From assembly GCA_027625915.1 (NCBI GenBank), contig JANTQA010000008.1, positions 11,471,001-11,535,000 on the forward strand: a stretch of 64,000 nucleotides of DNA, given 5' to 3'. The number at the start of each line of letters is the position of its first letter. The stretch's first letter is position 1. A program made the position numbers and the translations under genes. Of this stretch, positions 1 to 13,000 are shown piece by piece. Under the pieces are notes generated by a model. That model made no database searches and had not been told where the DNA came from. It was given only the letters and a program-made list of their open reading frames with translations. The DNA comes from Anaeramoeba flamelloides. Lineage: Eukaryota; Metamonada; Anaeramoebidae.

Positions 1-2289
1 TCTATTTGGTTTTATTTTTAATACTTTATGAATTAAATTTTGTTTGGAAAACTTTTGAGAAACAAATTACTTTTTAAACCTATGAATTTCCAAAAACTTT
101 TAAAAATACAATTTCCATTTAATTCATCTAATTCTAGTTTTAGTTTGGAAAATTGGATATTTTTGAAATTCTTCTTCAGATTTATAAATTTATTTGACGA
201 ATTCGTTTGTTTCTATGATTATTTAATTCCCATTAACATGTGAAAGAAAATAATTCTGAATCTGATTGAATTTTTTTCTTGAATTTTCTTATATTTTGGG
301 ACAAATCTTTTGTAGTTTTTTTTTTTTTTTTATTTCAATATTCAAACGTTTTATTTTATTTTTAGAAATAGTATTCTTTGTTTTGGTTTTGTTTGAGAAA
401 AATATTTGAAAAAAGATATTTAATAGCAAATTTGTAAAAAAATGTTCTGTAAAATAATAATAAATAATAACGGATTGATATATTCAAGATTATGAATCAT
501 TTTTGTTCATACAAATTAAGAATATAAAGAAAAAAAATCGTCGAAAATAGGTTTTGGTCGGATTTTTTTTTTCTTTCTTGATTTCAACAAATATATTTGG
601 AATGGTGATCTTTCATATTTGGTCTTCTAAAAAGAAGATAATTTGATTAAAATACACACCTTTTTTGGTCTATTTTTTTGGTTTACTGTTGTATTAATTC
701 CAATTATTTGTATAAACACATTTCTGGATCCAAAAACAAATTTAATAAAACCCAAAATTTAATCAAAAAAAAATGTTCAAAAATATGAAAGATTCAACTC
801 TGAATCACTTTGGGTCTTTTCACAAATAAAGCTGTATATGATATTTTGGTTTCAACGTTTCAATATAATATGGCACTCAAAAAATATTTTTCAGTAATGT
901 TTCACACAATTAAAAATTTTCAAAATGATAAAAAGTACTTACTTCTTTAAAAATGTTCAAAATATAATTTACTACATTTGTTAAGAATTGTTCCAAGATA
1001 CCTCATATGAATTTCAGATCAAAAAAATAAAGATTTTTCAAATATTGTTTCAAACATTTTTCCAGTTACTTGAAAACATTTAATTCTTAAATAAGTAAAT
1101 TGTAATTTTCTTGATGAATTTCAAAAGGATCAATCACTAAAATTTTGATAAAAACTTTTTAGCCAATTATAATATGTTTTATAAAATCAAAATAGAGAAA
1201 ATCATTGAAAAAAGTTCAATTGCCCTAAATTTTTATTTGGTGAAAAAACCCCTACTTTTTGAAAAGTGAATTTAATCCTATCATATTTTCAAAAACAATT
1301 TATAAGGCTGTTTTGACAAAAAACAATTCAAAATATTTTGATATTTACATATATTATTAAGTTTATCAAATTTTTTTAAAATTATCAAATAGTATTTGAA
1401 CTTTCTCTCCCAAATTTAGATATTATGAAAATCACAGAGAATCAATTTTGAATTATCATAAATTCTCAACCCTAAAACATACCCAATAAGGGAGAACTTT
1501 TTAAATTAATTTAATTTTCAAATTGAAGATGTATCCTGAAAAAGAATTTCCCCCACAAAAAGTATACTGATAGTCGAAAACAAGATATTTCACAAACAAA
1601 TAATTGAAGGCTGTTAAAAATAATTGATATTTGATCAACTATTATCATCACCTTCAGTTTTCCAATCCATGGAATCCCTTTTTTGAGATTATTTAAATTC
1701 AACTATTAATTATTTTAACACCCTCAGCAAATAAATACCAAATTGGTGTTTGAGTGAATAGAATCCAGACAATTCTATAATGTTAGAGAATTAGCAAATA
1801 AAAATTCATTTGAAGAATAATGTATTTACTTTGTTTCACAATAACAAAAACAGTCTTGTTTTAAATAGGTTTTACAATCTAAAAGAATGATTCTTTTTTT
1901 AAGAAAGCTTACACATTAAATCGACCGAGAGAAAAGGACACGTAAACAGTGAGTAAACATGTTATGGGGTTTATTGTAGAGATATAAATATACTTCAAAA
2001 TTATATGGAGGGGAAGATCAGTACAGGCTAACCAAATTGATTTCAAAAAGTTTTTGAATTCATTGATGTTTTTCGAAAAATCCAAAAACAATGAATAAAC
2101 AAATTGCAGTATTTTAATTGTCCTTTAATATATAGCGATTTAAATGTTTTTTTTTTGTTTTCAGTATAGTGTACCAATAACAAATGAGCACAAAATATGG
2201 ATAGTCCTTCACCATAACAAAAAAGTGAGTAATTCATTTTTTTAAGATAAATTGGATTTTTTTTTTTCAAATAACATATTTTTAAAGTG
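1..2289. other. AT-rich non-coding stretch upstream of pICln
   Basis: No convincing gene is visible here. Open frames are short and hydrophobic or Lys/Phe-rich, as expected by chance in A/T-rich DNA. The only slightly richer piece is at about 1900-2045, where short coding-like phrases sit next to plausible GT and AG dinucleotides; it is treated separately as a finding. A run of T with scattered A ends at about 2271, just before the pICln start. Confidence 0.5.
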
Positions 2290-2877
2290 ATGGTTATTTT
2301 ACTTCCAGAAATTAAAGAAAAAAAACCTGTTTTGTTACTTGAAGAAACAATTCTACTTGAACTAGATCAAATTGAAATGTACATTGTTGACGCCAGTTAT
2401 AGTAGTGGCACACTTTATGTTACGTCCCGCCGTGTTATCTGGATCTCTGACTCAAATAAGGGATCGTATAGTATTAGCTGTCGATCGATTGTAATTCATG
2501 GCGTTTCTCGCCTTGACGAAAATGAAAAATCAAGTTTCCCATCATGTGTCGTATGCCAAATTGAGAACGAAAGTGAGCTTGAGCCATTTTGCTCAATTGA
2601 AAACAATTATGTTACTGTTCGCTTCATTCCATCAAATGAAGATTCACTTCAAGAAATGTATAAAGCATTTTCAAAAGCAGCTGAATTAAATCCTGATCCT
2701 AAAAACCGTGAAGACGAATCGTCCTTGTCAGATAACGAATATGAAAATGAAAATGAAAATGAAAATGATGAACAGCAAGTAATGTTACCAAAAGATGCCT
2801 TTGAAAATTTCATGAAAAAATTAGAGGTTAATGGCCAATTTGAAGATCCTGAAGAAGAGGATGATGAAAAAAATTAA
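2290..2877 (+). CDS. CLNS1A: pICln, methylosome subunit / Sm-protein assembly chaperone
   Basis: In the known family, pICln binds Sm proteins with the PRMT5 methylosome in the cytosol and holds them in a closed intermediate before snRNP assembly. The 195-residue intronless protein has the pleckstrin-like core. A strand reading GTLYVTSRRVIW (about residues 40-51) matches the family's GTLYIAESRLSW. It is followed by a strand resembling the family ISLHAVSR (here IVIHGVSR), then VRFIPSNEDSLQEMYKAF, then an HPDP-like NPDP. The C-terminus is acidic with a short Glu-Asn repeat and ends GQFEDPEEEDDE, like the family's GQFEDAD tail. Length is a little below the human protein (about 237). The start is the ATG at 2290; a GTG lies directly before it. 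The tail repeat GAAAAT resembles the low-complexity inserts of neighbouring genes. The assignment is firm; I did not check for a second copy. Confidence 0.95.
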   Translation: MVILLPEIKEKKPVLLLEETILLELDQIEMYIVDASYSSGTLYVTSRRVIWISDSNKGSYSISCRSIVIHGVSRLDENEKSSFPSCVVCQIENESELEPFCSIENNYVTVRFIPSNEDSLQEMYKAFSKAAELNPDPKNREDESSLSDNEYENENENENDEQQVMLPKDAFENFMKKLEVNGQFEDPEEEDDEKN

Positions 2878-4735
2878 AAATAAATCTCTTGAGGATGAAT
2901 AGGATAATCCTTGAGTTGTTGAGGATGTAGAATTTCTTCTTTTTATTGATTCTTTTTTTTTTTTTTTTTTAATTGTTACATTATTGGTTTCCCAGTCATT
3001 AATGCTCTTGTGATTAGTTTTTTAAAATTAAGGAACATCCTCTATCATATGAAGGTTTTCATTTTTATTAATAAGGAGAAGAACAACTATGCAATAGTTG
3101 ACTCAAATAAACCTCGATTTATTTTTAAGGAAATAGATACTTTAATTTCAATTTGCAAAATAAAAATTTTGAAATTTTTTTCTTTAATTGAAAGAATCAT
3201 CGACATTTGAATAAAAGAACTAAATGAAGGGAAAAGATTCACCAAGACTCTTTAGTAGCATTAAAACTAAACTAAACACCCTTTCATAAATTAGCCATTC
3301 CACAAAACTTTAGAGATTAATAAATCTTATTACAGCCAGTTACACTTTTAAGACATAAACTTTCAAGGGAATTTAAAGCACATTTTTTAGCAAATTATGA
3401 TAAATTTTCTGAGATTTTTTTTACACATATTATTTTACTATAATTTGAATTTATGTTATATTTTGAGCCTCCCCCCCCCGTTGAATTTTGACAATTAGCT
3501 TGTTTCCTAAAAGCAGAACCCCCATTTAAGAATAAAGTTTGATATTATGATTGATTTTTAAAAATTTAATAGGAATTTCAATTAAGATTAAGGAATCCAT
3601 ATCCAATAGATTTTCTATTTTCTCTTGAGTACATTTTAAAATATTTTAAAATTGTTTTCCTTTTAAAGAATTATTTGGTATCTTGTATTTTTTTGTGATT
3701 TTTTTATAATATTTCTTAATCTGTTTTAAAGGTAAAATTGTTGAAAAAAAATAATAATATTTATTTGAAGTTTATACTCATTTAACCTATGTATTTTATA
3801 TTTTATTGATATGAAAAAAAAATATTTTTTTTTTTCTTTTTTTTTTCAAGGAAAAATTTGAATGTAAACTATTTTTTGGTCAAGGAAACCCTGTTTTATT
3901 GAAGAATTAGAATATATTCTATGAATTTAATTGATTATTTTTATCAAAATTATTTTTCAATTTTAAGATCAAATTCATTTTTCTCATTTAATTTAGAATT
4001 TTTTTTTTTTAAATGAAATTTGAAAAATAAAAATTTATGAAACACCAAAATGTTTGAAACTCCAAATTAATATTAAGAAAAGTGAGACTTTGTATTTTAT
4101 TTTAAAATGAATACCTTAAATATTAAAAAATATTCCTATTGTCAAGAATTTTCATAATTATCTAAAGAAATTGAGAAATTGTAGATAGTACACTCCAATG
4201 AAAAGTGCACAAAAATGTCATTTAAAAGGTTTTTTTTTTCAATTTATTTTTTTTTCAGGTATTTATTTTATGGTTCTCGACTCTAATCTGTAGTTTATTA
4301 TTTATGAACAATCATATATTTAGTAGTTTCTTAAAAGTAATTGTGTTTTTTCCTCTCTTTGTTGGTATGCGAAGGGTGAAACGGAGATTAATTATAAAAT
4401 TAATCGTATATTTTCAAAATATTATGATTGATTGACAGAATTTTTCTAACTCTCATTATTATGTGTTAAGGTTTACTAATTGTATTTTATATATTTTATG
4501 GAAAAACAAAACAATCAAAAAAAATTTATTATTATTAATAAAATACCATCCAAATTGAAAATAAAATAATTAAAAATGATATATTGAAAAATTACGATTG
4601 TTTAATTACTAAACGAAAAACCTATTTTCGAAAACCATAAATTATCGATTGAGGGAAAGGAAGGAATTAATATCAAAATTATGAAATTAGAACGAGGAGA
4701 AAAATAAGTAAAATATGAGAATAAAAGAATAATGT
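2878..4735. other. Non-coding spacer with homopolymer runs
   Basis: This is the 3' side of pICln followed by A/T-rich DNA. It contains long T runs (about 2952-2970) and a C9 run at about 3471-3479, which is unusual in this base context. No open frame resembles a protein. A short frame at about 3010-3210 has Lys/Ile/Phe-rich content only. Confidence 0.5.
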
Positions 4736-4760
4736 CATATATATATATATATATATATAT
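4736..4760. repeat. (TA)n microsatellite, left edge of foldback
   Basis: About 12 AT dinucleotides directly abut the left arm of the large palindrome. A matching TA run lies at the right edge, and a third interrupted TA run lies at the palindrome centre. Confidence 0.9.
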
Positions 4761-7700
4761 CACAGGTCATACGTGTTTTCGTTTGAAAAAAGCGAAAGAT
4801 TTAAAAAATCGCGTTTTTTCGACTTTTTTACATGCTTTTTTCGTTTCATCCGTTGTTTTCGTTCTTTGGTTTTTGAAAAAGTTCTCGAATTCTTTTGAAA
4901 TCATACTTTTCGGTTATGGGATGTGAAAAAACGAAAACGAAAAAACTAAAAAAGGAAGCAAAAAAACTTTAAAAAACAGGTAGGGGGGTAATTGCCTTAA
5001 AAGTATTGTTAATCAATGTGAAATTTGTGATTAAACATTTAAGTGGTTGTGGTGGGAGGGGGTATTTTAAACTCTGAAAATATTTTGATTTTCTATTTTA
5101 GAAATGCCAAAATAAAACAATTTAGGTCTTTTGTATGAAACTCTTGAAAATTATCAACTCTTTAAACACTGCGAAAAAGAATTTATTTTTTTTTAAATTT
5201 ACTATTTGGGGTGGAAAAGTGTTCAAAATTTCACTTTTTTACCTTTTGAAAATTAGATCAGCTCACCAAATTTTTTAGTAATATTATTACATCTCCTAAT
5301 ATAATTTTTTATTGATCACAAAAAAATTGTTGTAAATTATTATCATAAAAAATTTTTTTTCAAAATTACTAAATTTGTAAAATGTGATCAGTAATTATTT
5401 TAATTATATCAACTCTGCTTCAAGTTTTGTACAAGAAAATTAGTTTACTTAATTATTTTTTTTTTGATAATTTACAAGCATTTTTACATCTAATTTTTTT
5501 TTAATTAATCCATGTCACATGTATTATTCCTTAACTTTTATTTCCTTTTGAGTAATTATTAAGTTATGTTAAAAAATAATTTCATTTTTTATTATTTAAC
5601 TTTTGTCAAAATTCTCTATAAATTCTTTTATTGGTTTTTTATCAAAAATTTTCACTTTCAACATTTAAAAAAATATTTCTTTGTTTAACTGTGGGAACAA
5701 ATTCTAAATCTGTGTCAACCTAAGTAATAATCCCTTTCACTTATTTTTTTAATTTTAAGAATTATAATATTATTACTTTATTAAATTTACCTATTCTATT
5801 ATAATGCATATTTACTTAAAAATAACAAGTGGTAATTGATTAACCAAAAAATAATAATTAGAAACTACCTTTCACAAGTGGAGAATGGTTAAATTAAAGT
5901 ATCTGACATAAACGATTTACAATCATTAGTATTTAATTAATAATTTTTTTTTGTATAAACTTCGAAATTTTTTTGTGATCGATCATAAAATTTTATTTTT
6001 AACAAGTCTTTCATTACATCAAAATCAATTTTTATTCAAAATTTTTTGATAATTACTTTTTTGATAACAAACTAAATTAATTATATATAATAAAACATTC
6101 TAACTATTATTTTAGTTATTTTTATCTTTTATTTATTGATTTTTTATAGTTTCGATTATTAAAGATTTTTGAGATGTCTAAGATAAATAAAGATGCAAAT
6201 TAAAAACGTTTTTTTTTTTGAAAAAAAAACCTTTAATCATATGTATATGTCTTTTTAACCCCTGAATTCGTGGTTTTTTTTCGTTGTACCCTTCAGAAAA
6301 ATATATTATATATATATATTACAGGAAAAACAAAAAAAGGGCGAATTCAGTGAGTTTCGAAAAGGTAGTTTAAAGAGGTATTACATCAATTCATTTTTAC
6401 TCAAGATTAATTTATTTCTTCTAATATATCTAAAAAATACTCCATAATTGAAACCAAAAAATAAATAAACAAATAAAATGCAAAAATGATTAAAATAATC
6501 GAAAGAAAAATTTATTGTATGTATTTATTTTGGCTTGTTATCAAAAAAAAAATTATTGAAAATTTTTTATGGAATTTAATATATTATGATGTAAGGTAAT
6601 AATTTTGTAAAATAAAATTTAATATTGATCACAAAAAAAAAATTAAAGTATAAACAAAAAAAAAATCAATTAAATACTAATGAATTTGAATCAAAATTAC
6701 AGGATACTTTAATTTTATCCTTCTATTCACATGGATTGAGTTTTTGACTTTTCTTTTTACTTGTTCATCAATTTCCCCTTGTTATGTGAAAGTAAATAAA
6801 TACTAGAATCACTATGTAAAATTTAAAGAAATAATATTATAATTCTAAAAAGTAATTTAAAGGGTAAAGGTATTAATACTCATGTTAACACATTCAAAGA
6901 ATGTGTTAACACTATTTAAACAAAGAAATATTTTTTAAAAAGAGTAATAATAATTGTTTACAAAAAAGCAACAATAAGAATTGTTCGGAAACCATTTTGT
7001 TAAAAAGTAAATAATAAAAAATGAAATCTTTTTTAAAACATAACATCATTAAGGATTCCTGTGGAAATAACTTTTTAGAAATAAGAAATATGATTATGGG
7101 TTATGTAAAAAATAGTGGTAAAACGGGTTTTATATTTAACAAAAAAAAATTAATATACTTTTATTACTCATAAGTCGAAGGAGAATTCTCATGATGAAAA
7201 ATAATTATTGATGACATTTTCGATTTAGTGATTTTGAAAAAAAAATTTTGTTTAATAATTTTTAATATTATTTTTTTGTGATCAATAAAAATTTATATTG
7301 GGAGGTGTAACCACAAAAAAAAACAAAAATTAGGTGAGCTAATCTAATTTGGAAGGAGTAAAAAAGTGAAATTTTAGCCTACTTTTCAACCATAAATAGT
7401 ATTTGTTTCAAAAAAAATAATTCTTTAACTGAGTGTGTAAAGTTTTTACAATTTTCACGAGTTATAAAACCAAATAAAATCTACTTTTTATTGTTTTTTG
7501 TATTTTCAAAATAGAATATCAAACCATTTTCATGCTTTAAAACCAAAACCTCACACTTAAATGAGAAATCGAAAATATCATTTTTTCCTAAAATCTTTAA
7601 GGCGATTATATCATATCTATGTTTTAATTATAATTTTGTTTTCACTCTTTTTAAGTTTTTTCATAAGTGTTTTTTCATATCCAAGAAACGAAAAGCATGA

Positions 7701-7837
7701 TTTCAAATTAATTCGAGGACTTTTTCAAAAAAAAAAAAAAGAAAACAACGAATGAAACGAAAAAAACATGTAAAAAAGTTGAAAAAACGTGATTTTTTTA
7801 ATCTTTCGTTGTTTTAAAACGAAAAACCGCACTACCT

Positions 7838-7840
<3 letters not shown>
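4761..7840. mobile_element. 3.1 kb imperfect palindrome (foldback element)
   Basis: The left end reads CACAGGTCATACG inward. The right end reads, as reverse complement, CACAGGTAGTGCG, then GTTTTTCGTTT and GAAAGATTaaaAAATC as on the left. Correspondence continues inward at several checkpoints: 5290-5325 against 7265-7320 (the CTCCTAATATAA / TTATATTGGGAG block), 5890-5955 against about 6640-6720 (AAAGTATC with ATTAGTATTTAATT), and 6255-6275 against about 6338-6365 (GAATTC blocks). The symmetry centre falls at about 6300, in an interrupted TA run. The arms are about 1.5 kb each and diverged by many small differences. No transposase frame is visible. TA runs on both sides suggest insertion into, or creation of, TA repeats. 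It could be a foldback DNA transposon or an old inverted duplication. Confidence 0.85.
6884..6910. repeat. Perfect 12-bp-stem hairpin
   Basis: GTTAACACATTC, then AAA, then GAATGTGTTAAC is an exact inverted repeat with a 3-nt loop. It lies inside the right arm of the large palindrome. The corresponding place in the left arm (about 5700-5730) keeps only part of it. Confidence 0.9.

Positions 7841-7872
<32 letters not shown>
7841..7872. repeat. (TA)n microsatellite, right edge of foldback
   Basis: An AT dinucleotide run directly follows the CCTGTG end of the right palindrome arm, mirroring the run at 4736-4760. A separate TA run lies at about 8136-8166. Confidence 0.9.
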
Positions 7873-7879
<7 letters not shown>

Positions 7880-8134
7880 CAATCTAAAAAGTATACAATA
7901 TTATTAGCTTTTGCAGAAACCACACTATTCATAAGAATAAGATTAACGGGATATAAATGAGAAATATATCTATTCAAAAATCATGATAAATAATTGATTA
8001 GAGTGTACTTTTTTTTTTTTTTTTTTTTTTTTAATAATTTAAAAGAAGGGAGTAAAATCATAAGTTTTGCCCCATTCATATATTTTTCATAAAAAATATA
8101 GAGAACGTTTCCAATATTGGGGCACCAGTTACAG

Positions 8135-8169
<35 letters not shown>

Positions 8170-10032
8170 CTGTTTGCAGTATTTTTTATTTTTAAATTTT
8201 CTTTTAATAGTTTTTCTTTATTACCTTAAGGCTTCCAACCATGCAACATTTGACGAAAAATACTCTACACAAATATAAAAAAAAATATTATTTAGATTAA
8301 TAAGAATAATTAATTTATAAGTAACCGATAAAATAATAACCTTTTTTTGTTTTTTTTTTTAATAATTAATGATAATTTCTTTATTCCTTAAACGATATAA
8401 TTTAATATGTTTTTTTTTTATTTTATTAAATTTGATAAAAGTAATCAATATTTTTTACATTTTACTTTTTTTATTAAATTGCATCTACTCATATTTATAT
8501 TTGAAAAAAACTGGGTATCTATTTAATCCATTTGTTAAAGTTCAAAATTTGGGGTTGTGGCACTTGATTTTAATTTCAGGTAATTTTTTAATTTTAAATT
8601 TATATTTTTCATTTCTACTAATTTTATAAGACACTTGTGGATTACCTTTTTTTCCTTAAAGTATCTAGATTATATTAATTCTTATTTATTATGAAAAATA
8701 TGGATTTTCGAAATATAACAAAAATGAAAAAAAAAAAAAAAAAAAAACGAAGAATGTTTTTGCAGAACTGAAAAGAATCGAATAAAATCTTTAGATTTTC
8801 CTCTGTTATTTTGAAACTGAACCAACATTAGAAAAAGAATATTTACTTCAGTAATTTTTTACCAATATTTAAGTTTTATTTGAAGAATACCCCATTTCCA
8901 AAACTATTGGTTATTATCTAACAAACAAATATTTCAAAGTTGAATTAAATTTAAATTCGTTATATAACTTATTAAAAAAAAAAAAATAAGAAAAAAAATA
9001 TATATATTTTTTCTCAACTAGATATATTTAAAAAAAGGTGGTTATAATACCGATAATAACAATAAATACAGTTACAACGGAATTTGAAGTTTTTCATTTA
9101 TTAATTATAATTTAAAATAACTTTAAAGTGATCAAAATAAAGTATCCTGAACAATTATTATCTACATTTCAAAATATAATCATGAACTATTTTTCTTATT
9201 GTTCCAATATAACATCCAATTTCGCTACCCGGTAATATACTTCAGTTCAAATCAATTTTGAAAGTAAAGGTCTCGATTCTATTTACAGTAAATTTTAAAC
9301 TCGAAATGAAATTTGTTGTAAATTTTTCATAATTTACTGATATCAGTTTTAAATTTTTAGTTATTTTGATTAGTAAAAATTTTCTCTCTTTTTTACTCTA
9401 TGTTTTGAGATAAATTTTCAAATTTGATCCTTTATTTTTAGAATTTCTTTTTAAATAATAGAACTTTAAGAAACCAACACTATATTTTTTTAGGATTTAT
9501 TATCAGTTTCCTTGATTGGTTAATGTATAGGTCTTCTATAAAAAAATACAAGCTTTTTATTTTGAAAGATGGATAAAACTTTCTAGCACACATTATTATG
9601 GACAACAGTACTACTAATTACAAAATGTTAATTAAAAGATTAATTTTATCGAACATAAAATTTTCACATTTAATTTTTTGAAACTAGCGGATTGTAGTAT
9701 CTTTTTAGTTCTAATCTTATATTCTTATTAATATCTAAATTTTGGATAGAATCAAGCTCAGGGGTTGAAATTAAAATTATATAGATGCACCCTTAACATT
9801 TTAAGTTCTCTTTACAAAATATTATACAATCATTTATCAAAATTAGATTTAAAGAATTAACTCGACTCCTTGTGAAAAAGAGTCACGTTACAACTCACCG
9901 TCACTATTTTTCTAATCGTATGTCAATATAATTTCATTCAAGTTTTAACAAAACAAAATATCATCATTTTTTACCTTTACTTTTTTTTGTTCAAGAAATA
10001 GTTGAACAAATCTTTTGTTTGAGACCTTGACA
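7873..10032. other. Non-coding spacer before INTS8
   Basis: A/T-rich DNA with a TA microsatellite (about 8136-8166), a T22 run (about 8010-8032) and an A-rich run (about 8728-8747). A hydrophobic frame at 8369-8629 is judged a chance product of T-rich DNA. A short frame at about 9850-9935 has more even codon content but no recognisable match. Confidence 0.5.
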
Positions 10033-13000
10033 ATGACAAACAATATTACTTTTTTTGAATTGTTGGAAGAAAAAAAATTTATGGATCATGTATGACATTA
10101 ATAAAATATGCCTTTAAAAGGTTAACCAAATGTTTGTTTTTGTATTAAAATTTTTTTTTGTCTTTTGTGTTTCTAATTTAATAAAAAAAAAAAAATAGTT
10201 AAATTTATTAAAACAAGCACGCGAAGGGAAATATATGGATCCAGTTCAACCACAATGGCCCAAACTAATAACAAGTTTCATTGAACAATCAACAGTTTCA
10301 ACCAAGGAAGAAACTTCAGAGTTACTTATAAGATCTGCTACAAGGGTAACCTTTTTCTTTTTTCACGATCTTTTTTTGTTTTTATAAATTTACTTTCGAT
10401 TGTGTGATGTAATTTCGACCCATCTCTTTTTACTTTTTTTCAAAAACCTCTCTTTAACATTTAAATGATCATTATAGACAATACTCTATCTCAACATCAC
10501 TTTTGAAGAAATTATTTTAAATATTTCCAACAACCAATTTTATTTAATTCAAAATTTGTTTAGACATTGCTCTGAAAATCCCAAACACTCAAACTATTTA
10601 ACCAAGCTGCGTTGTGACATTATTTTAAACTCTTTATTTTTAACCCAAAAAACCAAAGGAAAAAACACCGAAATTTTCTTATGCGATCCAGATCTTGAAA
10701 GCCATATCTTTATTCAACAAATTTTAACAGAGCTTTTAGAACAAACTGTTTCAAATGAAAACAAAAAAAAAAAAAGAAGAACTAATAAAAAAGAAGGCGA
10801 TAAGAAGAAAAAACTTGAGAATATTGAAATCTTTTCGACACTTTGGTTTGTCTTTTTTTTTTCTTTTTTTTTTTTTTTTTCATTATTTTCACATTATCTA
10901 AAACCAACAAACACCCAATTTTTTTTATTTTTGAAGTTGAATGCCAAAAAAATTTTCATCTCACATTAAAAAATATAAGCACCCAAACAAAAATGAATTC
11001 CTTATTCACATAATTCAAGACTGATATTTGAGTTTTAATTCGAAAAAACTTGGCTACATCATCTTCCTTTCAGCAATTAGTTTCAAATACATAATTTGAA
11101 ATTGAGTAAAGTTGTTTTAAAAAAGTGAGGAATAAAAGTTTTAAAACATGTTTTTCAAACTCTTTGGCTCACTTTTTGAAGCAACACAAGAATCACTTTT
11201 GAAAACTTTTGTGACTCTCTTTTTTAAAATGACTGTATTTTCATTTTCTTTGAATAATTTCTTTTTTATTATTAACCTCGACAAATTTTGATTTATCAAT
11301 TGCAATTCCAAACCAAGGGATTCCTGAAGAATTAATCAAAGAAAACGAGATGAAATTTTTTTTCAATTTAAATTTCAATTCTAGTATACCTATTTGAAAA
11401 AAATACAGGAAATGAAAATAATCCCTGACAAGATTTTTAATTGTTAATATAAGCAAAATTGATGCGTAATTGCAAATATTTTTAATCAAATCATCCTTTT
11501 TTAAGAATCAAACTTTTGACAATTATAACTGGCCACTTATTAGAATGATTCTTGATTAAATTATACTTGTTCAAAACACTATTCAATCAATCAAAAAACA
11601 AGAATAAAAATTATCATTTCCCAAACTCATAGCAAACCTCTATAAAACTCTATGCTTTTTCAAAATAGGTAGATTTACTTAGGCTATCAAATAATTAAAA
11701 TGAGTATTCTATATACACGCTTCAATTTAATGAACTTTACGTGGGTTTATTACTTTGTTAATAAAAAATTTAGTTATTTATAAAAAGAATTTGATTTTAA
11801 AAATTTGCAATTACACAACAGTTTTCTTCATATTAACAATTAAAAATCTTGTCAGGGATTATTTTCATGTCAGGTATTTTTTTTTCAATACTCTACCTAT
11901 TTGAAATAATTGCCAATTTCAAAATAAATTAGTAACTTTTTTCATTTTCATTTTCATTTCCATTTAGAAAATCCAATTGTACAAATCTAAAGTTACTTTG
12001 TCTAACAAACAATTAGATCTGCGCCTTCAAAGAAATAATTTTTAAATATAAAGCAAAAATTAGCACGTTGTTTGAAATTTCATTATAAATAATTTCACAA
12101 AAAAACCAAATCTGGTAATTTCAATAAATGGTTTTCAGAACTAATAATAACCTGGAAAATTATCAATAGTTCATTCTTCATAAAAACAGAATTAAAAAAT
12201 AATTTTAGATTACGCAAATTTTTTCTGTTTTTTTGAAAGTTAAAATTTTAATTTTAATAGTTAATACTTTGATAATCTCCAAAAACAAAAATTCCAATTT
12301 TTTGTTTTCCAATGATTTATAATAAACTATTTGAATTCTTTTTGTTCAATATTTGGGCAAAAAAATATATATATATTGAAAGGTTTAATTTTAAATGTAA
12401 TTTTTTTTTTTCTCAGTTCTCATTTTTTTCTTAAAAGATCAAAGAATTTTATCTATTCACTTTCAATCAAATCTTCTGAATCTTCTTAATTTTTCCAAAA
12501 AAAAAAATGGATATTAATTTTCTTTTTATCAATAAACAAGTATTTTTGGTTAAAAAAAAGTATTTTATCAAGTATGAAAAAGCTATATTTTCTTTATATT
12601 AAAACTATTACGAGAAAATCAATTTATTTTCAAACAAAAAATGTTCTAGTTTACGATAATTTCAAAGTTTACCATTTTTAATTACACCTTTTGTCAACTA
12701 ATTTATAATTAGTAAAACACCAAAGTGAGCGAATTGGCTTTTGAGAAATAAAAATCAAAAAGTTATCAAAATTTGAAACGAAACGCTTTGCCTTTTTTAA
12801 AAAAATAAAGTAATGAAAATATTCTGAATTCTTTTCCACTATTAAAACCAAAAGATCTTTCAAGAACTTTTTGTTTTTTTTTGTTTTAAAGTTTTGTTTG
12901 TCACTGTAAACCACCTTGTTAAAAGAATAACAAAATTTTTTGTTTTTTAAAAAATATTGTTTTTTTTTTTTTTGACTTCTGAAAACTTTTTAAAAACTAA

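Noticed and set aside
4732-4926. 64-codon frame starting in the TA microsatellite
   Set aside because: It reads the left arm of the palindrome; its right-arm counterpart is also open only by chance.
8369-8629. Hydrophobic 86-codon frame that could be a small membrane protein
   Set aside because: T-rich DNA gives long Phe/Leu/Ile frames by chance; no conserved motif and no splice or start context.
12678-12914. Minus-strand 78-codon frame in the INTS8 intron
   Set aside because: Lys/Phe-rich, no family resemblance; lies within a well-supported intron.
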